Assembly (NCBI RefSeq): GCF_900102145.1
Contig: NZ_FNBC01000010.1
Coordinates: forward strand, 1 to 63,911
Origin: Thermus arciformis
Lineage (GTDB): Bacteria > Deinococcota > Deinococci > Deinococcales > Thermaceae
DNA: 63,911 bases
Reading direction: 5' to 3'
This document shows, piece by piece, positions 51,449 through 58,467 of the stretch. Numbering within the stretch: position 1 is the first letter of the stretch; every line of letters begins with the position of its first letter. The notes under the pieces were generated by a model. The model was not told the origin of the DNA and made no database searches. It was given only the letters and a program-made list of their open reading frames with translations. Position numbers and translations under genes: made by a program.

Positions 51449-51667
51449 ATGAACCTGGGCATGCCGGAAATCCTGGTGATCCTGGTGGTGGCCCTCCTCA
51501 TCTTCGGGCCCAAGAAGCTCCCCGAGCTCGGCCGCTCCTTGGGCCAGAGCATCCGCGAGTTCAAGCGGGGGGCCCAGGAGATCCGCGAGGAGCTGGAGAA
51601 GAGCGTGGAGGTGAGGGACGAGAAGCCTGCGCCGGGGCCTAAGCCCCAGGAGGAGCCCAAGGCTTGA
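51449..51667 (+). CDS. tatA: Twin-arginine translocase subunit TatA
   Basis: A 72-residue protein: one N-terminal membrane helix (EILVILVVALLIF), the hinge FGPKKLPELG, an amphipathic helix (SLGQSIREFKRGAQEI) and a short charged tail. It forms the pore of the Tat system that exports folded proteins. GAAGGG lies just upstream of the ATG. There is no tatB nearby, so this looks like a minimal TatA/TatC system in which TatA does both jobs. It overlaps tatC. Confidence 0.93.
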   Translation: MNLGMPEILVILVVALLIFGPKKLPELGRSLGQSIREFKRGAQEIREELEKSVEVRDEKPAPGPKPQEEPKA

Positions 51668-52404
51668 AGGAAGCCCCCCTGGTAGAGCACCTCGAGGAGC
51701 TCCGCGCCCGCATCCTCTGGTCCCTCCTGGCCTGGGCCGTGGGCACGGGGGTGGCCTGGACCTTCAGGGTCCAGCTTTTGGAGTGGCTGAGGCGGCCCTT
51801 GGACCTGGCGGCCAAGCAGAACGGCATCCAGGTGAACCTCATCGTCCTGGACATCACCGAGCCCTTCCTCGTCTCCCTGAAGGTGGCGGCCTTCGGGGGG
51901 CTTGTGCTCGCCCTCCCCTTCATCGTCTACCAGGTCTGGGCCTTCATCGCCCCCGGGCTCTACGAGCACGAAAAGCGCCTGGCCGTGCCCTTCCTCCTGG
52001 GGGCGGGGTTCAGCTTCGCCCTGGGAGCCCTTTTCGCCTACTACGGCTTCCTGCCCTTCGCCATCCCCTTCCTCCTGGGCTTCTTGGGGGACGTGATCAC
52101 CCCCCAGATCTCCATCGGCCGCTACATGGGCCAGGTGCTTATGATGATGTCCGTCATGGGTCTGGTCTTTGAGATGCCGGTGGTGAGCTACCTCCTGGCC
52201 CGCCTGGGGATCCTCTCCTCGGCCTTCCTCGCCCGCAACTGGCGCATCGCCGTGGTCCTCCTCCTCGCCCTGGCCGCGGTCATCACCCCCACGGTGGACG
52301 TGGTCTCCCTCGCCATCGTCACCGGGCCCCTCCTCGTGCTCTACTGGGTTTCCGTCCTGGTGGCCCGCCTGGCGGAAAGGCAAAGGCCCCAGGAGGCCGC
52401 TTGA
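51664..52404 (+). CDS. tatC: Twin-arginine translocase subunit TatC
   Basis: A 246-residue six-helix protein that recognises twin-arginine signal peptides. PLVEHLEELRARILW contains the essential N-terminal glutamate motif, and LDITEPFLVSLKVAAFGGLV and FIVYQVWAFIAPGLYEHEKR are conserved loops and helices. The TTG start overlaps the tatA stop as TTGA. With TatA it would serve Thermus cofactor-containing exported enzymes. Confidence 0.95.
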   Translation: MKEAPLVEHLEELRARILWSLLAWAVGTGVAWTFRVQLLEWLRRPLDLAAKQNGIQVNLIVLDITEPFLVSLKVAAFGGLVLALPFIVYQVWAFIAPGLYEHEKRLAVPFLLGAGFSFALGALFAYYGFLPFAIPFLLGFLGDVITPQISIGRYMGQVLMMMSVMGLVFEMPVVSYLLARLGILSSAFLARNWRIAVVLLLALAAVITPTVDVVSLAIVTGPLLVLYWVSVLVARLAERQRPQEAA

Positions 52405-52432
52405 CACCCTAAGGGGCTTTGCCCCCTAAAAT
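52401..52432 (+). promoter_or_regulatory. Possible promoter of the aroG-type gene
   Basis: TTGACA (52401-52406) and TAAAAT (52427-52432) are 20 bases apart, longer than ideal. A small hairpin, GGGGCTTTGCCCC, lies between the boxes and could affect promoter geometry. The ATG is five bases after the -10. Confidence 0.4.
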
Positions 52433-52437
52433 AGCCC

Positions 52438-53505
52438 ATGGACGAGCGCATCCTGGCCCTCCGCAAAGAGGTGGACCGGGTGAACCGGGAGCTCCTGCGC
52501 CTCCTCTCCGAGAGGGGGAGGCTGGTGCAGGAGATCGGCCGCATCCAGACGGAGCTCGGCTTCCCCCACTACGACCCTAAGCGGGAGGAGGAGATGCTGG
52601 CCTACCTCACCGCGGAAAACCCCGGGCCCTTCCCCGACGAGACCATAAGGAAGCTCTTCAAGGAGATCTTCCAGGCGAGCCTGGACCTCGAGGAGCGCCA
52701 GGACCAGAAGAAGTTCCTCTACTCCAGGAAGCACAAGCCCGAGCCCACGAGGGTGCGGGTCAAGGACGTGGTCTTTGGGGAAAAGCCCCTCCTCATCGCC
52801 GGGCCCTGCTCCATTGAGAGCGAGGAGCAGATGATGGAAACCGCCCGCTTCCTCGCGGCCCGGGGGGTGAGGGTCTTGCGGGGCGGGGCCTTCAAGCCCA
52901 GGACGAGCCCCTACGGCTTCCAGGGCCTCGGGGTGGAGGGGCTTAAGCTTGGCCGCAAGGCGGCGGACGCCTTCGGCATGGTCTTCGTCACCGAGGTCAT
53001 GGACACCCGGGACGTGGAGGTGGTGGCGGAGTACGCCGACATCCTCCAGATCGGGGCCCGGAACATGCAGAACTTCGCCCTCCTCAAGGAGGTGGGGAAG
53101 GCCCGGCGCCCCGTCCTCTTAAAGCGGGGGCTTTCCGCCACCATGGAGGAGTGGTTCTACGCCGCCGAGTACATCCTCGCCCAGGGGAACGAGCAGGTGA
53201 TCCTGGCGGAGAGGGGGATCCGCACCTTTGAGCGCTGGACCCGGAACACCCTGGACCTCTCCGCCGTGGCCCTCGCCAAGCAGGAGACCCACCTCCCCGT
53301 GGTCGTGGACGTGACCCATGCCGCCGGGCGCACGGACCTCCTCGCCCCCCTGGCCCGCGCCGCCTTGGCCGTGGGGGCGGACGGGGTGCACGTGGAGGTC
53401 CACCCCAACCCCAAGGTGGCCCTCTCCGACAACCAGCAGCAGATGGACTTCGCCCAGTTCGCGCGCTTCCTGGAGGCCATAAGGGACCTCCTCCCCGAGG
53501 GGTAA
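52438..53505 (+). CDS. Bifunctional chorismate mutase / DAHP synthase
   Basis: A 355-residue fusion. Residues 1-85 are an AroQ-type chorismate mutase helix bundle (ILALRKEVDRVNRELLRLLS). Residues about 95-355 are a type Ib DAHP synthase: LLIAGPCSIES, GAFKPRTSPYGFQG, GARNMQNFALL, LSATMEEWFYAAEYI and NPKVALSDNQQQM. It catalyses the first step of aromatic amino acid synthesis; the fused mutase is likely the feedback-sensing module, as known in Bacillus-type enzymes. The stop overlaps the ATG of the Fe-S gene (TAATG). Confidence 0.94.
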   Translation: MDERILALRKEVDRVNRELLRLLSERGRLVQEIGRIQTELGFPHYDPKREEEMLAYLTAENPGPFPDETIRKLFKEIFQASLDLEERQDQKKFLYSRKHKPEPTRVRVKDVVFGEKPLLIAGPCSIESEEQMMETARFLAARGVRVLRGGAFKPRTSPYGFQGLGVEGLKLGRKAADAFGMVFVTEVMDTRDVEVVAEYADILQIGARNMQNFALLKEVGKARRPVLLKRGLSATMEEWFYAAEYILAQGNEQVILAERGIRTFERWTRNTLDLSAVALAKQETHLPVVVDVTHAAGRTDLLAPLARAALAVGADGVHVEVHPNPKVALSDNQQQMDFAQFARFLEAIRDLLPEG

Positions 53506-54449
53506 TGGGCCTTTTGGACAACCTCCTGAACGCCTTCCTCAAGGCCACGGACCCGAGGCCCCGCTACACCGAGGCCCGCTGCCTCCTCTACAAGAACAGC
53601 GTGGGGGGGTGCGACAGGTGCTATGGGGTCTGCCCCAAGGGGGCGGTGCGTCTCGAGGGGTGGCGGGTGGAGCTGGACGAGGTCTTGTGCACGGGGTGCG
53701 GCCTCTGCACCGGGGTCTGCCCCGGCCTCGCCCTGGAGTACCCCTTGGGGGGCATCCAGGAGGCCCTGATCCGGGGAAAGGGGAAGCTTAGGTGCTCCAA
53801 GGCCGAGGGGAAGGGGGAGGAGGTGCTGTGCCTGGGCCGCCTCACCCCGGGGCTATTGGCCGAGGCGGGAAGCCGCTTCGGCAAGGTGGTCCTCGCCCGG
53901 GGGGCGTGCGGGGCCTGCCGGATCGGGGGGCCGGAGGTCCCCGAGCGCCTCGCGCGGATGGCCGAGGAGGCGAGGCGCTACTTCCCCGTGGAGGTGGAGG
54001 TGGTGGAGGGAGAACTCCCAGGGGAGAGGGTGGGAAGGCGGGAGCTTTTCCAGGCCCTCCTGGGAAGCGCCAAGCGCACCGCCGCCGACCTCGTCCCCGA
54101 GCTTCCCCTCGCCGTTTCCGAAGAGAAGGAGGGGGAGCTTCCCGCCGAGCTCCGCCTTAGGCGCCTCGCCGCAAGCCGGGCCCCGGAGGTCCGCTGGCCC
54201 CGGATCCGGGTGGAGGAGGGGTGCACCCTCTGCCCCGTCTGCACCAACGTCTGCCCCACGGAGGCGGTGAGGCGGGTGAGGGAGGGGGAGGAGTACGTCC
54301 TCTACCTCCAGGTGGCGGCCTGCACGGGGTGCGGGGCCTGCGTGGAAAGCTGCCCGCCCCAGGTGATCCGGCTGGAGGAAGCCCCTAAGGAGGAGGTGGG
54401 GCAGGAGCTGGAGCTCTTCCGGGGCAAGCCCCCTTGGTACGACCTTTGA
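53505..54449 (+). CDS. Multi-cluster 4Fe-4S ferredoxin-type protein
   Basis: A 314-residue cytoplasmic electron carrier. The N-terminal pair of clusters is GGCDRCYGVCPKGA (with Cys26 nearby) and LCTGCGLCTGVCPG; a middle section has further Cys in RGACGACRIGG; the C-terminal pair is GCTLCPVCTNVCPTEA and CTGCGACVESCPPQ. That allows four 4Fe-4S clusters or more. I do not recognise a specific named family. The start overlaps the DAHP synthase stop, while the flavoprotein downstream has its own promoter; the arrangement suggests electron transfer to that flavoenzyme, as an inference. Confidence 0.82.
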   Translation: MGLLDNLLNAFLKATDPRPRYTEARCLLYKNSVGGCDRCYGVCPKGAVRLEGWRVELDEVLCTGCGLCTGVCPGLALEYPLGGIQEALIRGKGKLRCSKAEGKGEEVLCLGRLTPGLLAEAGSRFGKVVLARGACGACRIGGPEVPERLARMAEEARRYFPVEVEVVEGELPGERVGRRELFQALLGSAKRTAADLVPELPLAVSEEKEGELPAELRLRRLAASRAPEVRWPRIRVEEGCTLCPVCTNVCPTEAVRRVREGEEYVLYLQVAACTGCGACVESCPPQVIRLEEAPKEEVGQELELFRGKPPWYDL

Positions 54450-54455
54450 ACCGGG

Positions 54456-54461
54456 TATAAT
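54456..54461 (+). promoter_or_regulatory. -10 box of the KstD-like flavoprotein gene
   Basis: A perfect TATAAT ends eleven bases before the ATG at 54473, leaving a leader of only a few bases and no ribosome-binding site. The upstream -35 is not obvious. Confidence 0.6.
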
Positions 54462-54472
54462 GTCCCCAACCT

Positions 54473-56110
54473 ATGGACGCCGACCTCGTGGTGGTGGGCG
54501 GGGGCCTTTCTGGCCTTGTGGTGGCCACGGAGGTGGCCCAAAGGGGCAAGCGGGTCCTCCTCCTGGAGCAGGAGCCTTACCTCGGCGGGCAGGCCTTCTG
54601 GTCCTTCGGGGGGCTTTTCCTGGTGGACTCCCCCGAGCAAAGGCGCCTGGGGGTCCGGGACTCGGTGGAGCTCGCCTTCCAGGACTGGATGGGGGCGGCG
54701 GGCTACGACCGAGAGGAGGACTATTGGGGAAGGCGGTTCGCCGAGGCCTACCTGGAGTTCGCTGCGGGGGAGAAGCGGGCCTGGCTCGCCTCCTTGGGGG
54801 TGCGCTTCTTCCCGGTGGTGGGTTGGGCGGAGCGGGGCGGGGGCCTGGCCACGGGCCACGGGAACTCCGTCCCCCGCTTCCACATCGTCTGGGGGACGGG
54901 GCCTGGGCTTTTAGCCCCTTTTCTCCGCAAGGTGGAGGCCCTTAAGGCGGAGGGCACCCTCCGGGTCCTCCTCCGCCACCGGGTGGAGGAGGTCCTGGTG
55001 GAGGGGGAGAAGGCGGTGGGGGTGGCCGGGGTGGTCCTGGAGGAGGATCCCAAGCCCCGGGGGGCGCCCACGGGCCGCAAGGCGGTGGGGGGCTTCCGCT
55101 TCTTGGCCCAGGCGGTGGTCCTGGCCACGGGAGGGATCGGGGCCAACCTGGACCTGGTGCGGCGCTTTTGGCCAGCGCGCATGGGAAGGCCCCCGGAGAA
55201 AATGCTCTCCGGCGTTCCCGACCACGTGGACGGAAGCGGCCTCTTCCTCGCCGAGCGGGCGGGGGCCCGCCTGGTGAACCTGGACCGGATGTGGCACTAC
55301 CCCGAGGGGGTGGAGAACCACACCCCCATCTGGACGGGCCACGGGATCCGCATCCTCCCCGGGCCCTCCCCCCTCTGGGTGGACGTCACGGGGAAGAGGC
55401 TTCCCCCGCCCCTTTTTCCCGGCTTTGACGCCTTGGAGAGCCTGCGCTACCTGAGGAATACCGGTTTTGACTGGAGTTGGTTCATCCTGGACCTCCCCAC
55501 CCTGAAGAGAGAGTTCGCCCTCTCGGGCTCGGAGCAGAACCCGGACCTCACGGGGAAAAGCTGGCTCGGCGTGGTGAGCAACCGCCTCCTGGGCTCCGCG
55601 GCCCCCGTCCGGGCCTTCTTGGAGCGGGGGAAGGACTTCCTCGTGGCCCAGGACCTCTCCGAGCTCATGCGCAAGATGGAGGCCCTGGCCCCCGGGGTCC
55701 TGGACCCGGGGAGGCTGGAGCGGGAGGTGAGGGCCCGGGACCGGGAACTCCTCAACCCCTTCGCCAAGGACGGCCAGGTCCTCATGGTCCACGCCTTCCG
55801 CCGCTATGTGGGGGACCGACTTTTCCGCGTGGCCAAGCCCCACCCCTTCCTCGCGGGAAAGGGGCCCTTGGTGGCGGTGAGGCTTTGGACCCTCACCCGC
55901 AAGACCCTGGGGGGAATCCAGACGGACCTCAAGGGGAGGGCCCTTAGGCCCTCGGGAGAGCCCTTGCCGGGCCTTTTCGCCGTGGGGGAGGCGGCGGGGT
56001 TTGGGGGCGGGGCCTTCCACGGGTACAAGGCCCTCGAGGGCACCTTCCTGGGGGGGTGCCTCTTCAGCGGGCTCCAGGCGGCCAAGGGGGTCCTGGAAGG
56101 GCTAGAATAG
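54473..56110 (+). CDS. FAD-binding dehydrogenase (3-ketosteroid dehydrogenase-like)
   Basis: A 545-residue flavoprotein of the fumarate-reductase/KstD superfamily. DLVVVGGGLSGLVVATEVAQ binds FAD, LGGQAFWSFGGLFLVDSPEQ and FVLATGG-type AVVLATGGIGANLDLV follow, and the C-terminal GLFAVGEAAGFGGGAFHGYK with LEGTFLGGCLFSGLQA closes the FAD fold. This subgroup often stands beside ferredoxin-like genes, as here. The physiological substrate is unknown; steroid substrates are unlikely in Thermus. No ribosome-binding site precedes the ATG, in keeping with a near-leaderless transcript. Confidence 0.87.
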   Translation: MDADLVVVGGGLSGLVVATEVAQRGKRVLLLEQEPYLGGQAFWSFGGLFLVDSPEQRRLGVRDSVELAFQDWMGAAGYDREEDYWGRRFAEAYLEFAAGEKRAWLASLGVRFFPVVGWAERGGGLATGHGNSVPRFHIVWGTGPGLLAPFLRKVEALKAEGTLRVLLRHRVEEVLVEGEKAVGVAGVVLEEDPKPRGAPTGRKAVGGFRFLAQAVVLATGGIGANLDLVRRFWPARMGRPPEKMLSGVPDHVDGSGLFLAERAGARLVNLDRMWHYPEGVENHTPIWTGHGIRILPGPSPLWVDVTGKRLPPPLFPGFDALESLRYLRNTGFDWSWFILDLPTLKREFALSGSEQNPDLTGKSWLGVVSNRLLGSAAPVRAFLERGKDFLVAQDLSELMRKMEALAPGVLDPGRLEREVRARDRELLNPFAKDGQVLMVHAFRRYVGDRLFRVAKPHPFLAGKGPLVAVRLWTLTRKTLGGIQTDLKGRALRPSGEPLPGLFAVGEAAGFGGGAFHGYKALEGTFLGGCLFSGLQAAKGVLEGLE

Positions 56111-56114
56111 CCCC

Positions 56115-56507
56115 ATGCGGCTCCACCACGTGGGCATCGCCGTGGAGGACCTGGAGGAGGCCAAGGCCCGCTACCAAAGCCTAGGCTTCCGGGTGGTGGC
56201 GGAAGGGGAGGTGGCCCACCAGGGGGTGCGGGTGGCCCTGCTTCAGGGCGAGGGGGAAGCCCTCCTTGAGCTCCTTTCCCCCTTGGGCCCCGAGACCCCC
56301 GTGGGCCGCTTCCTCGCCAAAAGGGGCCCCGGCCTCCACCACCTGGCCTTCGCCACGCCCCGGATAGAGGAGGACCTCGCCCGGCTTAGGGCGGAAGGGG
56401 CGAGGCTTATAGATGAGGCCCCCAGGCCCGGCTTCGGGGGGCACCGGGTGGCCTTCCTCCACCCAAGCTTCGGCCTCGGGGTGCTCTGGGAGCTGGTGGA
56501 AGTCTAG
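56115..56507 (+). CDS. mce: Methylmalonyl-CoA epimerase (VOC family)
   Basis: A 130-residue vicinal-oxygen-chelate protein. The four metal ligands are visible: His in RLHHVGIAVEDL, Glu/His in the first module ALLELLSPLG, His in GLHHLAFATP and Glu in LWELVEV. The length and arrangement fit methylmalonyl-CoA epimerase, which interconverts the (2R) and (2S) forms in propionyl-CoA breakdown. TAGAAT ends six bases before the ATG, overlapping the flavoprotein stop, so a separate leaderless message is possible. Other VOC enzymes cannot be excluded. Confidence 0.85.
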   Translation: MRLHHVGIAVEDLEEAKARYQSLGFRVVAEGEVAHQGVRVALLQGEGEALLELLSPLGPETPVGRFLAKRGPGLHHLAFATPRIEEDLARLRAEGARLIDEAPRPGFGGHRVAFLHPSFGLGVLWELVEV

Positions 56508-56845
56508 TGCGCCCCTTTTACCTTCTCCTCGCCCTCCTGTGGATGGGGGTCCTCTGGTGGTTTTCCGACAGGCCCGCCACGGGCGCCGGGCTTCCCCATC
56601 CTTGGGACAAGCTCGCCCACTTCCTCGCCTACGCCCTCCTCGGGGCCCTTTGGCGGCGGGGCCTTGGGCGGTTCCTCCCCGCCTTCCTCCTCGCCGCCTT
56701 TTACGGGGTGGTGGACGAGGCGCACCAAAGCCTTGTGCCCGGGCGGGAGGCCTTCGGCCTGGACCTGGTGGCCGACTTCCTCGGGGCTTACGCGGGGGCT
56801 AGAGGGGCGGGTAGATGGGAAGCTCAAGAAGCCTCCCGCCCCTAG
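56507..56845 (+). CDS. VanZ-like membrane protein
   Basis: A 112-residue protein with hydrophobic segments FYLLLALLWMGVLWWF, LAHFLAYALLGALW and FLPAFLLAAFYGVVDEAHQS; the phrase WDKLAHFLAYALLG and DEAHQSLVPGREA are VanZ signatures. The family is linked to teicoplanin resistance in enterococci and to envelope functions elsewhere. The GTG shares a base with the epimerase stop (TAGTG). Its last 47 bases overlap the convergent SDR gene. Confidence 0.86.
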   Translation: MRPFYLLLALLWMGVLWWFSDRPATGAGLPHPWDKLAHFLAYALLGALWRRGLGRFLPAFLLAAFYGVVDEAHQSLVPGREAFGLDLVADFLGAYAGARGAGRWEAQEASRP

Positions 56846-57482
56846 CCCCCGCCGCCTCCACCACCGCCCTGGCCACGAGCTCGGGGGCGATCCAGCGGGA
56901 GAAATCCGCCTCGGGCATGGCCTTGCGGTTGGCCTCGGTGTCCAGGGTGCCCATGGGGTAGACCACCAAAAAGCGCACCCCCTCCACCTCTCCCTGCAAG
57001 GACCTCAGGAGGCTCGCCAGGGCGGTCTTGGCCATGGTGTAGAGGGCCCTTCCCGGTCCCGCCCCCGTCCAGGCGGGCCCGGCGGCGAAGGCGGCGAAGA
57101 AGCCTTCCCCCCGCTTTTCCATGTAGGGGAGGACGGCCCTGAGGAGGTTGTAGGTGGTGCGGAGGTTCAGGTCCAGGATCCAGTCGTAAAGCCCGGGGTC
57201 GGCGTCCAAAAACCGCCCGGCGGCGAAGCCCCCCACGGTGTGCACCACCCCGTAAAGGGGGGCTTCCCGCTCCACGAAGCGGGCCAAGGCCAGGGCGTCC
57301 TCCAGCCGGGTGAGGTCGGCCACGAAGGTCTTGGCCCCCACGGCCTGCGCCCGCTCCTCCATGCGCTCTGGGCGGGGGTCGGAGAGGAAGAGCCTGGCCC
57401 CCGCCCGGTGGAAGGCGGGGATGAGGGCCCGGCTTAGGGCCCCTCCGGCCCCGGTGACGAGAAAGGCCTTCCCTTGGAGCAT
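56799..57482 (-). CDS. Divergent short-chain dehydrogenase-like protein
   Basis: A 227-residue SDR-fold protein. VTGAGGALSRALIPAF is a cofactor motif with Ser replacing the last glycine, and LYTMAKTAL retains the YxxxK pair. However, the catalytic serine normally about 13 residues before the tyrosine is missing (FAAGPAWTGAGPG occupies that place), so activity may be altered or absent. TAGAAT ends six bases before the ATG, suggesting a leaderless message. The 3' end overlaps VanZ in antisense by 47 bases. Confidence 0.82.
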   Translation of the reverse strand: MLQGKAFLVTGAGGALSRALIPAFHRAGARLFLSDPRPERMEERAQAVGAKTFVADLTRLEDALALARFVEREAPLYGVVHTVGGFAAGRFLDADPGLYDWILDLNLRTTYNLLRAVLPYMEKRGEGFFAAFAAGPAWTGAGPGRALYTMAKTALASLLRSLQGEVEGVRFLVVYPMGTLDTEANRKAMPEADFSRWIAPELVARAVVEAAGARGGRLLELPIYPPL

Positions 57483-57486
57483 GCCC

Positions 57487-58467
57487 CTATTCTACGGGGA
57501 GGAAGGCCAGGGCCTTGGGGGCGAAGCCCAAGGAGGGGGTGGCCACCCTTTGGGGCGGGGAGGGGACGAGGTCGTAGACGTAGAGGAGGCTTCCCGAGGC
57601 CAGGTACAGGTACCCGTCTTGGCCTACGGCCCCTGCGGCGAAGTCGGTGTAGGCCTCCTGGACCGAAGAGGCCCTGGGCTCCAGGACTTGGAAGCCCCGG
57701 CCGTAGACCACAACCGGGTCCAGGGCGAGGCGGGGGGCGCCGAAGAAGTCCCCCAGGACCTCCTGGCTTCCCAGGGCCTCGCCCTGGAGGGTGTAGAGGC
57801 GGGCCTTTAGGCCCGCCCTCCCCAGGCCGAGAAGCCTTCCCCTGGCGGCGTCTATCCGGAGGTCAAAGGGGTCGGCGTCCAAGGGGGGGCTAAGGGGCTT
57901 TTCCAGGGAAGGGGTCCCCTGGGGGTCCTGGGCCGGGCGGTAGCCTAGGGCGCTTCGGGTGAGGTAGGCCAGGAGGTCCAGGCTCCCCTGGGGGAGGAGG
58001 GCGAGGCGGGCGGCGGGGTCCAGGCCCGTGAGGTCGGCCTCCTCCAGGTTTCCGCTCCCGTCCAAGGGCCAGAGGAAGGCCCGGGCCACGGCGGGGCAGT
58101 GGAGGAGGAGGGCGCCTTGCCCGAGGCGGAGGTACCCCCCCGTGCAGTCCACCCCTGGGGGCAAGCCCTGGTCCGCGGGGGTGCCCTTCGGGACAGAGGT
58201 TTCGCTGAAGCCCGAGGCGTCGTAGGCCTCCACCCGGTCGGGGAAGAGGAGGTAGAGCTTCTGGAAGGTGGGGCTGTAGGCCAGGTCCTGGAGGCCCGGG
58301 GTCGTCCACGTCTTCACCAGGGTTCCGGTCCCCCTTTGGAGGTCTTGGGCCCGGTAGAAGCGTACCCCGTCCTCTCCCCCCGCCGCCAGGAGGGCGGGAA
58401 GGGGGGGCTCCTGGCTTCCTGTGCAGGCGGTGAGGAGGAGAAGGAGGAGAAACCCAAGCCGCGTCAC
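57487..58467 (-). CDS. Lipoprotein with beta-propeller-like repeats, unknown function
   Basis: A 326-residue lipoprotein: the signal LGFLLLLLLTAC ends in the lipobox L-T-A-C, so Cys is lipidated by Lgt. The mature part repeats short strand-turn units (GVRFYRAQDLQ, LQDLAYSPTFQKLYLLF, DGYLYLASGSLLYVYDL), like a beta-propeller. The GTG overlaps the stop of the LptD-like gene (GTGA), placing it in the same operon; it may be the small periplasmic partner of the barrel, comparable in position though not in sequence to LptE, which is an inference. Confidence 0.78.
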   Translation of the reverse strand: MTRLGFLLLLLLTACTGSQEPPLPALLAAGGEDGVRFYRAQDLQRGTGTLVKTWTTPGLQDLAYSPTFQKLYLLFPDRVEAYDASGFSETSVPKGTPADQGLPPGVDCTGGYLRLGQGALLLHCPAVARAFLWPLDGSGNLEEADLTGLDPAARLALLPQGSLDLLAYLTRSALGYRPAQDPQGTPSLEKPLSPPLDADPFDLRIDAARGRLLGLGRAGLKARLYTLQGEALGSQEVLGDFFGAPRLALDPVVVYGRGFQVLEPRASSVQEAYTDFAAGAVGQDGYLYLASGSLLYVYDLVPSPPQRVATPSLGFAPKALAFLPVE

